Shown: positions 23,427 to 35,300 of the stretch, in pieces
How the letters are laid out: each line of letters starts with the position of its first letter
Position numbering within the stretch: position 1 is the stretch's first letter
Origin: Pyxicephalus adspersus
Lineage: Eukaryota > Chordata > Amphibia > Anura > Pyxicephalidae
Reading direction: 5' to 3'
Assembly (NCBI RefSeq): GCF_032062135.1
Contig: NC_092859.1
Location: 90,890,843 to 90,954,842 of the forward strand
DNA: 64,000 nucleotides
Notes under the pieces: model-generated
Databases searched by the model: none
Seen by the model: the letters and a program-made list of their open reading frames with translations, nothing else
What the model was told of the DNA's origin: nothing
Made by a program: the position numbers and the translations under genes

Positions 23427-26400
23427 ACCTCTTTGTATACTGTATCAATTTTTATTTGTGAGGGCAAGGTGCGAAAAACAAAATATAAAAAATTACTATA
23501 TGAAATCCTCTAAAATGTGAATATTGGTGCTGACAGGGTGAAGTTAAAAAGTGTCATGTGTGCTTAGGAAATATAGGAAAAAATTCTTACTATTTTGAAG
23601 GATACACATATATAATGTAATGCATAAATGATAAGTAAAAAAAAATATTGAAGCTACCTACTGAATTATTTACAAAACTCGCTGACCCATACCAGGGAGT
23701 CACAGAAACGTAACTAGTGAATCTTAATTCTAGCTCCCATTTCTGCAACTGCAGCAAAATCAACTGTTTGTTAAGAGTGTTCTAAGCAATAGGTTTTCCA
23801 AGGTTGGCCTCATTATTAAGCTTAGACAGCCTGAGGCTGTACCTCAGGGATTGTTCCTTTCTAAACATTAGAGGCCTGGTGCCTGGAAATTGGGTTGCAG
23901 TGCTTTGGTTCACTGGCCTTAATGTTTATTTAAGCTTTAAATTTGGGTGTCATACTTGGGATAAGCAGAATTTTTAGTGTTTATACATTTCAGTTATACT
24001 GAACTGCTGTTCATTATTTATACATCTACAAACCTTTTCTCAGTGCAGTCAATTAAATCTTATTTAGACACTTTAGACATTTTAGGTTTATTTGGGGCTA
24101 AACAGATGAAAACAGAAGCCAAAGTTCTAAATAAACATTTATAACTTGTTAACATCCTGTTTGTTTAAAGTGATTTAAAGTTTAGGCATAGATACTGTAT
24201 ACTTTGGTTCTTGTTAAAAACAGGACTGGGTAACAACCATCAATTAGAGAGGAGGAAATTCGCCCGGATTCAGTTCATTTCTAAATGCATTGGAATAAGC
24301 TGAATATTTGATGAATATTTGTGATCAATGATACACTGAATGCACTGAATCCTTCACAATGTTCAGGTTATTCAACAGCTCCTGAACAAGAGAAAATGGC
24401 ACTCTCAATGGTCAAATACAATATTTTTTGGGCTTTAAAAAATTACGGTTTACTTCATAATACGAATAATATTGGCATAAATATTTTTTTTTATATTGTC
24501 ACCTACTTGATAACAGAATTGTCAAAAGTTGGGACATATGTGAGAGCATGTCCCATTTGCAAATCAGTTTTTTTTTTCCATAAATCAATGTTAACATTTT
24601 GACAAATATAACATTTTATAAATCACTTTTTGCCCTGTATAATTTTGTATGTGTGTTTTGGGGAGTGAAATTCAATGTTCGCCCATTGGGAACAATTGCA
24701 TTGATGCTGTCATTTTAAATTGGTGCTGTCACCTTGCAAGGATCTGTGAAAAGGTTTGCAGCCTGGTAGAGTAAAACAATTTGGGCATGCTTGTTGCCCT
24801 TCCTTTCTTGGCCCCACGCTTTTCAGTAACAAAACACAGTACACAATTATTATGGAAGGACTATTGTAGCATTAGATTCCTAATGAGTAATACCAGATGC
24901 AATTCAACTTCTAGTTTTCGCAACAAAACTATAACTTTGAGTTATGGAAAAACCACATCGTTATTTAAAAAATTTTGGTGCTAATATTGGCCCAGGGACT
25001 TAGTAATTGAATTGATATGAGTGTTTCAATCCATCCATTGTAATGAAAATTGTAATGCCTCCTTATATTGCCATTCAATTAAAACCTGCCATGAAAAAAA
25101 GTGGGCAGTGGAAGGTGGAGCACCCCTAAAATTGGTGGTCATTGTAAGGAAATGCAACCTGACAGCTAAAAGATTATTGATGTCAATGGTTAGTTTTCCA
25201 AAGGACAACAGAAGAGGTTCTAATGATACCACACCACTAACTTTGCCAAGTGATGTTGTCCCCCAAAACTATGTAGACACCGTTCTCAGAACCCCTATAA
25301 TTGTATGGAGGAACCATACTCGTGTTAGGACAGTTCTTATCCAGCTCAGCACTGATTTACAATAGAACATCTTAGCAGAAGTATGCTGTGAATGCAGTAT
25401 TCATTCTTTGGGATAATGTACCTGTAAACAACATCTTTGGATTTATGCTGTGGTGTCCACAGAGTTTTGAGCAGGAGTGCTATACTGGTGAACTGTAACT
25501 TTAAAGTAAAGCAAATTTCGTGTTCCAATGAAAACCTTTTTATCTTAGAGGTATAGAGGTAAAGAAAGTTCTTAAGTCATGGAACAAGATACGCATACCT
25601 TTCACTTTATTAAAAAAAAGCCCGAAATTATCAGAGGGAGAGCATTTATAGGACTGATTTATGGAAAGCTACCATTCACATTTCATTATTTTATGGAGAT
25701 TATGGAACTTTTATAATTGTTGCTGACTCTAACGATGGCTTCTTTCCTTTGATTTGTCATCGCTGCTATTAGGCATGTACCTGTATGACCTTTTGGTGTG
25801 GATAAAGATAAAGTACACTGATCCTTTCAGTGTACTGTATCATTGGTGGGAAAAAGGCTCTATACCTTTTTGGGCTCTGAATATAATAATGTAAATCTTC
25901 AATAATACTTTATCTAAAACAAATCCTTTTTTTGGTACTGTCTTACCTGTCTTGACCTTCTTCCTTATACAAATCCATTTGGAGACTGGCTGTCATGTGA
26001 ACTTTAATTACTGCTAGCCGAGAGATATCTACTACAGAAGAAGGCTGACGACCAAGTACTACCACATTTTTATCAGCAAGTAGAACAGAAATGGTTAAGT
26101 GTCTAAAGATAAATGAGTAAATTGCAAAATCATAGCACACTAGAGGATTTGTCAGCCTCTTTGGATGAATTTGATTTATCACTGTACAAAACACAGCTGA
26201 CAACTGTACACTGTCATCATATACATCTCCATTAGCTCATTATAATAATGAAGTGTCTATGGCAACTTATTCTGGATGTGAATACTTAATGGCAGTTTCA
26301 GATTTGATGTAATCCCAGCATTCAGTGATCAGTAAAATACAATCAATAATATATTCAGCCTAGGCAAAAACACTAATCCGAAGGTTTCACTACATGAACA

Positions 26401-26879
26401 TTTTCCTAACCTTGCTGTTGCAAGATCAATATTCTAGAAATGTGTACATTAGTTACGTGAACATAATGTTAAAAATAGACATTCGGTTTGAAATACTAAA
26501 GTGTCTCTAATCTGTTGTTTTAATTTCCATTGACCTGAACCTGTTAAAGTGCTACAGTGTTACAGTGACAGAACAGACAAAATGTCTGTTGTTCAACATT
26601 GAAAGGATTCTAGATCATCTTAGAGATGCAATTATATATAAAAAAAAAGATGCAATCATTGCATGTTTCATGATAAAATAAGGTAAATTTGGGTGGGTGC
26701 AGTGGGTGTACACAGACATGCCAGGAGCATGTGCCAGGCTTGTTTGGACATTACAGACAAGCAGGAAAATGCTTAAAGTATTGCTGAGTGCACAATTAAG
26801 CAGTAAGCTCCCATAGCTGGGCAACTGAATAGCCAATCTCTGCGTGAGAAGAACTGTGTTGGTGGAACCCTGATAATTT
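23427..26879. other. unassigned intergenic DNA
   Basis: AT-rich, with open frames (such as 25021-25365 +) that show no domain, splice context or conservation that I recognise. A short hairpin sits at 25807-25841. Confidence 0.5.
25807..25841. repeat. short hairpin
   Basis: Arms GATAAAGTACACTGA and TCAGTGTACTGTATC pair at 14 of 15 positions around a 5-nt loop. Confidence 0.7.
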
Positions 26880-27146
26880 NNNNNNNNNNNNNNNNNNNNN
26901 NNNNNNNNNNNNNNNNNNNNNNNNNNNNNNNNNNNNNNNNNNNNNNNNNNNNNNNNNNNNNNNNNNNNNNNNNNNNNNNNNNNNNNNNNNNNNNNNNNNN
27001 NNNNNNNNNNNNNNNNNNNNNNNNNNNNNNNNNNNNNNNNNNNNNNNNNNNNNNNNNNNNNNNNNNNNNNNNNNNNNNNNNNNNNNNNNNNNNNNNNNNN
27101 NNNNNNNNNNNNNNNNNNNNNNNNNNNNNNNNNNNNNNNNNNNNNN
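26880..27146. other. assembly gap (267 N)
   Basis: Run of N. The flanks show no tandem repeat that would explain it. Confidence 0.99.
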
Positions 27147-29238
27147 AGCTTGACCCATTGTTTTCTCTAGGGCCATGGTAATCATAAAACTGGCCACCAA
27201 TACTTCAGAATGAATTGTGCTTTCATTTTAAATATAAACACTTTCTGTGTTACCTGAATGAGAAATATGAATTCAGGTCTATACTATAGTGTGGCACAGT
27301 TTCAAAATGCATTCTAAATATACCCAGTGAACCATGTTATAACAATGGCCCAAGGGTAATGTAGGTCATATCATAGCTGTATTGAACTTTTGGGGTTTTC
27401 CCCACCTTATTTAAAGAATAATTCTCACGTAAAGATATGTGATGAGCAAAATGGACAGTTTTCATTTCAGGAGATGTTTAACAAATTTGAGTATTTGGGT
27501 GAAATGTTTTGGAGTCAATCAGGGAGAGCAAAATGAAGAGTGAAATGGACTTTAAGTGTTTCACAGGGACCCTCTATCCTGGACCTGCCATTATATGTTT
27601 ATTTCACAAGAAAGAAAAATAAAATATAGTAGACAACACACAACATTTGCAAAGTTAGGTTATACTTATGCAATGTTATTTAATATATATAAATGTGGTA
27701 ATTTGTAGGAAATCAACCCCGTGAAAGACATATAGTAAATCAACATATTGCCTTTAAAGAAATGCATGAGAGTATGGCTGTGGGACTAACATGTGCCCCA
27801 TAATTCTGGAATCCTCAATTACCTGTGCTACTTTTGCATGCTTCAGTTACCTTCTTCAATCCAATAATATACTAGTATTTAACCAGTTGTCAGGATTACC
27901 AATTGTCAGTATTTACCCAGTTGTCAGGATTACTGCGAATCAGCTATGCAGTAGCCATATGTACTACATAGTCCACTGGGTTTATACAGTTGAAATATTT
28001 GTCTTATCACTGCAGTGCTGTACTGATATCTCCACTACTGTTTTCTTATTTCTCAGACCTAGTCCAAAGATGAGGAAGTCATAACTTTATAACTGTTCTG
28101 CCTGTTAGCACTCTGTGATTTTAGGATGTGATAGGAATTGCATATAACATTGATTATTTTGAAAGTTGTGTCAGAGGATTATGTGGGTTTTAAACTGTAC
28201 AAGTTTGCTATCTATCTATCTGGCTGGGTGACTCAGCTAGAAAACATGAATTTGACTGAAGAACTGAAGAATATAAAACAGATTCTCAGGCTACAGTCAA
28301 CGGTTCCCACATTAACACCAAACAACACTTTTCTATGTTGTTTCAGTGACCTGTTTTCCAACTCTAGAGTAAGCAAACCAGCAGGTATTTTATCTGTTGA
28401 AGGAATTAATGTTACTTAATGTGAGCAGGCAATGGTGCTTACACAAGGAGGACAAGATTAAAACAAGCTGAAGAATGATTTTGATAGGGATTTGTGCTCT
28501 CATGGCATTGAAAAAACTTAAATTACCGAATCATGTTTATTGTGAGAAAGACCACATCTTAAAGCAATCATTAGTTTTTTTCAGTCTGGTTCAAGTGACA
28601 ATTATAAATTTACCAGAATGTTTTATGGAACGTGTGCCACAGGAATTTAAAGTGTGAAAAAGTAAGGGGGTGAAAAGATTAATGAAAATGTTCAGAGTGT
28701 AGTAACTCAGAGCAGCAGGTTCAATCCAAGTTCAACTTTCAGCTATCAGAACGATGGAAGATAATTTGTAAATGATTGCTAAAGATTACTGCACTTTTCT
28801 TATTGTTCTTTGCCTTTAGTACAGGGGCTGAGAATACAATTGCAGTTTCAGAGTGCAATCTAAATACCAAAGAGCCTTTTTCTAATTCCAGTCTCAGGAC
28901 CGGAGCTGTCATCAGGAGCAGTAGGTCTTTGCCTTCCTATGAGGTGTTCAAGCTCTCCATTGTCTCTCTGTTTGCAGCTTCACAGTTTAGATCAATATTG
29001 TAAAATTACTTGGGCTCTACAAATGTATTTTACTGAGGACATGAAAACTCACCCTTGTAGCCTGGCATTATCTTTATACTCATACAGAATACCTGTATGT
29101 AATTTGCCACATAGCATGGTGCAATCATTTTTGCAACGAAGAGATATATGTGGGTTAGCTTAAGTTTAATAGGTAACAATGCTAATGTTCCCCTTATGTA
29201 ATTCCATGAAATATAAGGCTCTCGGCAATATTAGAGGT

Positions 29239-29241
<3 letters not shown>
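27147..29241. other. unassigned intergenic DNA
   Basis: No supported gene. A frame near 28776 reads like a signal peptide but opens with TTG, not ATG, and stops after 75 codons. Confidence 0.5.

Positions 29242-29287
<46 letters not shown>
29242..29287. repeat. (TC)n(TA)n compound microsatellite
   Basis: About 15 CT units passing directly into a TA run. Confidence 0.97.
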
Positions 29288-29640
29288 TGTGATAGATCAC
29301 TGGGGGTTGCTCATGGTAATGGGATGCTTACAGGGCCGATAAAAGGCAGCAGACTCCAAAAGTCCAAAATAACAGCAGTATTTATTTTAGCCAGGTGTCA
29401 CAGCACACACTCGACAACTTTATAACAAAACAATAAACAGTAGCCCGGGTGGGCCTCTTGCTACCTCACTTGGTGCCCTCTCCTACTAACATATACACTA
29501 TCTCAGTACTGTTAACTCACATATTTGTAGTACTGTTTGGCCGCTGGCTTTCCTGGAACCCTCTGGCTGTCTTTCAGCCTGCAACACTCTGGCTCTCTCT
29601 TCAGCCTGGAACCCTCTGAGGCTGCCAGAGTGGCTAAATA
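29288..29640. repeat. unclassified repeat-like segment, possible LTR fragment
   Basis: Starts TGTGATAGATCACTGGGGGT, is more GC-rich than its surroundings, and holds a short internal repeat near 29554-29622 in which CCTGGAACCCTCTG recurs. A TG start would suit an LTR, but no matching CA end or target duplication was found. Confidence 0.35.
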
Positions 29641-29941
29641 TAATATCTTTTTAAGACCTCACATGTTAGCTTTAAGGTACAATAAGTACCAGTATGTACG
29701 TACATACTGTCTCTAAGGTATAACTTAAAAATTACAACAGAATACTCAAATATATTGAATGATGGGTGACATAATAAAGCTCCTTTCTACCCTAGCTATC
29801 TACCTGACTATATGTAAACCCAAATAAGAACAGCACTCCCATTAAATAACATCCAATATAATCTGATCCATGGTAAAGTAAACAGATCTATAGAAAAACA
29901 CGGCCAAAATTGTATTTCTGTGGTTTCTGTTTTAGTATAAT

Positions 29942-30070
29942 GTTACATAGCTACAAAGGTTGAAAAAAGACACAAGTCATTTGAGTTCAACTATTGGGGA
30001 AAAAAAAACTAGAAAACTTGAATATTCCATATAGAAAAATAAATGCATGGTTGATCCAGAGGGAAAAATT
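29942..30070 (+). repeat. interspersed repeat of the TTACATAG...GGTTGAAAAAAGAC type
   Basis: GTTACATAGCTACAAAGG, GGTTGAAAAAAGACACAAG, TTTGAGTTCAACTATTG and, further on, GGTTGATCCAGAGGGAAAA occur in the order of a repeat that is very common in frog sequence. No second copy lies in this window. Confidence 0.6.
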
Positions 30071-30739
30071 GTAATTGTCAGGTGAAAACAGGATTACTTT
30101 GTTAGCTTTGCCTAAATTTGCTATTCATACATATTTCTATCAATCTATTATGAGTTGCTACTACAACATCATGCGACTGTGTGGCAGTATAGTTGTTCAC
30201 CGTAGTAATGTGATGAGTCTTTCTTGTAATCATTTAAAAAAGTGCAGAGGTAAAGAAAAGAATTAGCATGACATTTTCATGCTCATTCTGTGGTGATTTC
30301 ATGGGTATTTCATGGTAATTTGATGATTTATCATGGCAATTCTTACTTGTCTTGTACACTTTTCTAAAGGTTTTGGCTAAAGCCAGCATTTGATCTAAAA
30401 TAATTTATCTGTTCTTGTTTATAAACTAATTTAAAAAACAAAATTAAGTTATATCAAGACCAAAGCTACATTTGACCAGCAGGAGATTCTATGTATATTG
30501 CTGAGTTTCCTCTAGGTTGCCATGGTAAAGCAGGACTGTGGCTAAACATATAGCTTAGGGCCACATGACAGGGTGAGGAGGGAAGACTGGGAAGGTAGGG
30601 GTTAACTGTGAGTGCAGGAAAGTGTGATATGGTGTGATGGGGTGGTACTGGTCTTAGGCGAGGGGTCAAAGGGCAGGCTATAAAAGTGGGGTTTGAACTG
30701 AGGGGGCCAGCAGTTGGGATTCAGTTTGACGAGCAATCT

Positions 30740-31460
30740 AAGCATTTACCCATAGCGGCGCTAATCAGTGCTTACAACGGCCAACTTGGAGGCCTTAATG
30801 AGCCGCTCGCATGCGGCTGCTGAGATGAAGGGTGTGACCTGGTTGGAAGCCTAGGTTGCCTCGGTGGTGCCGGGGGTCAGGGGGGAAGATATGACTGTAC
30901 TTTCCTCCCCTGTGCGTGCTCGGCGGTCTAGGCAACGGGAGCACTTTAGTCCGAATTTAACCTCGGGGGTCCAGGGACCCTTGGACCCCTCCCGCAAAAA
31001 GATGGCCGAAGGTGACAACCAGGGGTCGGGAGGAATCCTCCACCAAGGCGGGACCCCTCCGTGGACCGGCATCAGACCCCAGCTACCAGGGGTCAGTATG
31101 CCGCAAGAATCTGGAGTCTACAGCAGGCCCTCCGGAGTGACTCACCAAAGGGGGGGCTGCCCGGCGTGGGGGAGATGCCTCCAGAAGATCGGAGGCAGTC
31201 CGGACATCCAGGGCGGTCGGGGTTCCAGGTCGGGACCAGGATTTGTCTTCGTTGGTGTCCGGGAGGCGTTCTGAGGACTTTAGGTCAGTGGCAGGGTCTG
31301 GCCTGTGTGGCAGCGGGCGGAGGTCTGGACCGGAAGTTGGGGCTGGTGAAGTAGCTAAAGACCGGTTGGGGGGCCAGTTATCCAGTTTGGGTGAAGACAC
31401 CGGATTGGGACAGCGCAGTGGTACAGCAGCTGAAGGGCCTGGAGGCATCCTGGAAGGGTG
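30740..31460 (+). promoter_or_regulatory. CpG-rich leader of the Ngaro-type element
   Basis: The densest CpG region of the window (for example GCGGCGC near 30756, GCCGCTCGCATGCGGC near 30801), inside the transposon leader and ORF1 start. By composition it would be called a CpG island, but it belongs to the transposon. Confidence 0.6.
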
Positions 31461-32060
31461 AGTATGTGGAGATGTATGTGGGGTGCGTGAGTTGAAGCAG
31501 GGAGAAGGAAAACGGCCGAGGCATGAAAAGGGAGTTTGGCGTTTGATTCAACATACTTTTCAGAACTGGCTGCAGGCTTTTGCTATTCTGGCGAGTATTG
31601 TTGGGGAGAAAGCACCTGAGAATTGCTTGTTTTTCTGCACCTGGATGCCATCAGTGAAGCATATCAGGTTTATGGGGGGGTTGCATGGCTCAGATAGGAC
31701 GAACAATTTAAGCAACGGAAGACGATGGGGCTAGGTATGCATCGGGACCACAAGGACATCAGTTTGTGGATGTGTCTGATGACATTGAGGAGACTGGAGC
31801 TGCAGTCATTTCTTGGGAACGCCGGGGGTTCGGGAGCCATGATATCCCCGGTGGGTAAGCTCCAAGGTCTCTGCTGGTTATTTAACGAGGGCACCTGCAA
31901 AATTAGAATGAATTGTCGTTTCAAGGACGAGTGTTCCGGTTGTGGAGGGGCCCACTCAGGGTCTCAATGCCTTGCCAAGGGCAAAGGTTGTGCCGTGGAA
32001 CTTGCGGATAAAAGGGACGAAGACGGTGAGGGTGGAAAGCATGTGGCATTTCCTTGGTAG
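30891..32060 (+). pseudogene. Ngaro ORF1 (gag-like, Cys-rich finger) remnant
   Basis: An N-terminal part from ATG 30891 is rich in Arg, Pro, Gly and Ser. A middle part (31483-31734) contains FQNWLQAFAILAS and EKAPENCLFF, fitting the conserved helical block of Ngaro/DIRS ORF1. A C-terminal part (31725-32060) ends in a finger with CWLFNEGTC, NCRFKDEC and CGGAHSGSQC, typical of these retroelements. The parts lie in different frames: a break near 31730 separates middle and finger, and the N-terminal part is also separated. The presumed product would bind element RNA in the particle. The start is chosen because frames further upstream lack an ATG in context. Confidence 0.75.
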
Positions 32061-33225
32061 GTATCCTGACAGGGAGGCCGCGATGTTACTGGAGGTGGGG
32101 TTTTCAGAAGGCTTCCAGATTCCTTGTGGGTTGGCGAGGATCCCTCAGCAGTCTAGGAATTTAAAGTTGGTACGGGCGAATCCGTGTGTGGTTTCGGCCA
32201 AGTTGGCCAAGGAGGTTTCACTGGCTTGTATGGCTGGCCCGTTTGTTGGAGTTCTGCCAAAAAGGGAGCCCAACCAGTTCCGCATGATAGATCATTTGTC
32301 TTATCCCAGAGGTGAGTCTGTTGATGATACTATTAATCTGAGGTTATGCAGGGTGGCTTATACTTCCTTTGATGTTGCAGTATCTTTGGTTAGAAAAGCG
32401 GGAATGGGTTGTTTGATAGCAAGGGCCAATATTGAGGCGGCCTTCTGTTTGCTGCCGGTTCATCCGGGAAGTTTTTGGTTGCTGGGTTGTGAGTGGCAGG
32501 GGGCCTTTTTTGTGGACAAACCTATGGGTTGCTCCATATCGTGTTCTTTGTTTGGGGCTTTTAGCACATTTGTGGAATGGGTGGTTAAAGAGGTGTCAGG
32601 GCTTACCTCCATTATCCACTACCTGGACGATTTTTTGTGTGTGGGTCCTCAAGGGTCATTGGTTTGCGCAAATTTGCTGGGAAGGTTGAAGCACCTTACC
32701 GAAAAGTATGGGGTGCCACTGGCTGGGGAGAAGAAGTGTGCCTCTCCACTGAATTTTTTTGGGTATTGTTTTGGACTCCAGGAGGATGGACTGCAGGCTC
32801 TCGGAGGACAAATTGGAGGAGCTCAAGGGGGAGGTAATGCATCTTGAATTTTGGATCTTGTGAGATGCAGCTGGCGAGTTTGGGTAAGGGGCCTTCTGCT
32901 ATGGGTCGGAAAATGAAGTGCTGAGGCTTAGCCTGAGAAATGGCGGGAGCAGGGTCTGTATAGGAACTTGGTTTTACTTTAGCTTTTTCCTATTGTGGTG
33001 GCCTTGGAATTGTGGGGTGAATTTTTGCGGAACAGGAAAGTTAGGTTCCATTGTGACAATATGGAGGTAGTCAAGGTTATTAATAGAGTTTCAGCTTCAT
33101 CTCCCTCTGTGGTTTGTTTGCTTCAGCATTTGCTCTTGTGTTTAGAGTTGAATATTTGTGTGAGGGTAGTTCACAGTCCAGGGTGCGAGAATATAATTGC
33201 TGATTCCCTTCCTCGATTTCAGTAA
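31942..33225 (+). pseudogene. Ngaro reverse transcriptase / RNase H remnant
   Basis: 31942-32847 is open and overlaps the ORF1 finger in another frame, as is usual for this class. It carries LPKREPNQFRMIDHLSYP, the palm motif IIHYLDDFL (catalytic Asp pair at 32626-32631) and FFGYCFGLQED. The frame is lost near 32785, after which a shifted frame gives a short piece of the connection. RNase H resumes at 32995-33225 with ELWGEFLRNRKVRFHCDN, VVKVIN, SPGCENIIADSLPRFQ, including the central HCDN and the C-terminal AD-L motif. The RT-to-RNase H connection is much shorter than in relatives, implying a deletion around 32880-32990. Confidence 0.88.
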
Positions 33226-34039
33226 TCTCGGTTCCGTGAGGTGGCACCAGAGGCAGAGGCACATGGGACCCTGTGTCCAGCAGAGGTTTGGAAGGTTGTC
33301 TGAAGGTCATCGCCGGGCTGATCCAGAAGTCGGTCTGTGCAGGAGTGTGGAAGGCGTATGTGGGTACTTGACAGGAATGGTTTTTGTTTTTCCAAAAGGT
33401 GTTGGAATAGACCCAAAAGGTGGGGAGGCTGCGGTATTCTTTTGTTAATGTGCAATTTTCAAAAAGGGGTTTCAGGTAGTGCGATGGGAAAAAAACTGGA
33501 GGCTCTGGCTTTTTTATTTAAATTGATGGGGTGGGCCGACAGCACTAAATGTAGTTTGGCAAGCCTTGAAGGGTTATAGGAAGGGTGGTATTTTTTTGCG
33601 GCATTGCGCTTGGGCGAGGTGGTTTGTCCTAGCAAGGCCAAATTGGGGGGCTTACTGTGGGCTGATGTGCAGTTGGAGGAATGAAAGGTAGTAGTTAGGG
33701 TCTGTAAGTCAAAAACAAACCAGTTAGGGAGAGAGGTATGTTTAGAGTTGGGGGAATTGAACAGTGTGCCTGGTGAAAATGGTGGGTAAAAATCTTAGGA
33801 TTTGTCCCCTGGGCGAAGGTCCTTTCTTTGTACATGCAGATGGCCCCTTTGTGACATTTCCAATTTGGAGCGGTATTCAAAAATGTGTGGTGGCTATGGG
33901 CAGGAGTGCTGGTGAATATTTGTCTCACTCTTTCAGGTTTGGTGCAGCCACAGTGGGTCTGGGGCCTGAAGTTATCAAACGTATTGGACGGTGGGAATCC
34001 AATCATTTTAGGATCTACGTTTGCCCTAATTTGTTGTAA
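33226..34039 (+). pseudogene. Ngaro tyrosine recombinase remnant
   Basis: Just after RNase H a frame near 33305-33365 reads VIAGLIQKSV and GVWKAY, which fits the N-terminal core-binding domain. The catalytic C-terminal part is open at 33764-34039, with FFVHADG, then HSFRFGAAT (His codon 33926, Arg three residues on), IKRIGRWES and FRIYV with the nucleophile Tyr at 34016-34018. Thus the H-x-x-R, W and Y elements of the catalytic site survive, while stops and frameshifts between 33290 and 33760 break the protein. In intact relatives this enzyme integrates circular cDNA. Confidence 0.85.
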
Positions 34040-34114
34040 AATTGGTTGGAATGGGGAAGCTGGGTTGATGTGTTTTGCTACGGTATGGTTGTGGGTACAT
34101 AGAATTGGTGGTCG

Positions 34115-34790
34115 TTGGCTGGAATTTTCTTTTATTTATATTGCAGGTATGGTGGAATGTCTTTGGGACACTCCTTTGTCTATTGGTGTGCATGGAGAGT
34201 GGATGTTTGGCACAATGGACGGCAGCTGGGTTTGAGGAGTGAGTGTCAAGGTAAAATGTATTCATTTCTTAAAGAAACATCAGCTGTTAGGTTAATTCCT
34301 TCTCAGTGAGGTTGCACAAATTCGGTGGATAGGCATTCCAGGCATGCAGTGGAGGCGGGAAGTTCCAGAAGTTAACAGGTTTGCCTGTTTGTGTAGGCCT
34401 CCTGATGTGTTGTTAATTCACGCTGGGGAAATGATTTGGTAATGAGCCCTATGCGTGAGTTAATTCACAAAATAAAATTTGTTTATTGTTTTGTTTTGAT
34501 TGTCTGCGGTTTAGGAATCCCTTCCCAGGGACTGTGCTGTTGTGGTCCAAAATAGTAGCGAGAGTGTCCTGGCGTCATGCGCGTTTCCCCGGGACTGTGC
34601 AGTTGTGGTCCGATATAGTAGCGAGAGTGTCCTGGCGTCATGCGCGTTCGGTGGAGAAAATAAATAAAGCAAGCATTAAAGTCAACAAGGAGGTGATGAG
34701 ATTTATGGTAAGGATAGGTGGTTTGGTGGTGCGTCATTGAGAGTTGGAGTCGGAGCCCAGTTTGTTTATGAGGAGTGATGGGGTGCATCT
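34115..34790 (+). pseudogene. Ngaro third ORF, SGNH-hydrolase-like remnant
   Basis: Block I is seen as LGHSFVYW (34160-34183), followed by DVWHNGRQLG. A frame near 34317-34440 carries IRWIGIPGMQW and DVLLIHAG; the Gly-Asn-Asp block that should follow is interrupted by a one-base loss near 34425. A third frame (34486-34740) contains a 63-bp unit twice in tandem (FPGTV-LWS-IVARVSWRHAR at 34519-34581 and 34582-34644), then SVEKINKASIKVNKEV. Block V Asp-Gly-Val-His is at 34777-34788. SGNH/GDSL-type esterase ORFs are a known optional third ORF of Ngaro elements; their role in the cycle is unsettled. Confidence 0.75.
34519..34644 (+). repeat. 63-bp tandem duplication inside the SGNH ORF
   Basis: Two adjacent 63-bp copies with few mismatches, both encoding a 21-residue segment ending VARVSWRHAR. 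The length is a multiple of three, so the frame is kept. Confidence 0.93.
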
Positions 34791-35300
34791 ATTTGTGGTT
34801 GTTGAGCTTGCAAGAAGGCTTGCAGAGGGCTTTAAGGGTGTGGAGGTGCTCACAAACATAAGGTGTTCTGTTTGCAGCTGGGTGGTGTTTTTTGTAGGTC
34901 CATGAAAGTTTAAAGATTGGAAGACAAGGGAACAAGGGGGTGGGACCCATTAGGGTATGGGTGTTCCTGTTAGGTGTTGCCCTGCATGACACTTGGCTGT
35001 TGTGGAGGGTTGGGAGAGAGATGTGGATACCCGCTGTATTAGCGGCTGGGTGCCTGGCTGGTGAGCGTTAGTATCTTCGCTAAAAGGGATTGGATGGGGT
35101 AACTTTCATGGACCTAAAAGAGGGTGAATAAGTTCTGGTATACTTGAATTTTGTTATTAAGGTGTTGTTTATAAATGTTGTTGATGTATGTTAAATTAAG
35201 ATGTTATAATTGTTAATAAAAAGAACTGCTATAGATAATTTATTCCAATAAAGAGTGTTTGTTTTATTTAAAATTGGGTGTGTAAAGGTGGGGTGGGATA

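Larger units (their letters stand above)
30560..35300 (+). mobile_element. Ngaro-type (DIRS-like) tyrosine-recombinase retrotransposon, decayed
   Basis: Ordered remnants on one strand: a CpG-rich leader and gag-like ORF1 with a Cys-rich finger (to 32060), reverse transcriptase with YLDD (32620-32631), RNase H (32995-33225), tyrosine recombinase with HSFR, GRW and Tyr (33764-34039), and an SGNH-hydrolase-like third ORF (34115-34790). No integrase or protease is present. RT-RNase H plus tyrosine recombinase defines the DIRS order; the SGNH ORF points to Ngaro. AATAAA signals occur near 35215 and 35247. The split direct repeats expected at the ends were not resolved, so both limits are approximate. 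Frameshifts, stops and deletions make it inactive. Confidence 0.88.

Noticed and set aside
23096..23467. Minus-strand frames with a 12-residue repeat
   Set aside because: Created by the 36-bp tandem array and the N gap, not by a gene.
28776..29003. Frame beginning with a signal-peptide-like hydrophobic stretch
   Set aside because: The start codon would be TTG, no ATG precedes the hydrophobic part in frame, and there is no supporting splice or homology signal.
31083..31448. Long antisense frame in the CpG-rich leader
   Set aside because: A shadow of the Ngaro ORF1 region caused by low stop-codon frequency in GC-rich DNA.
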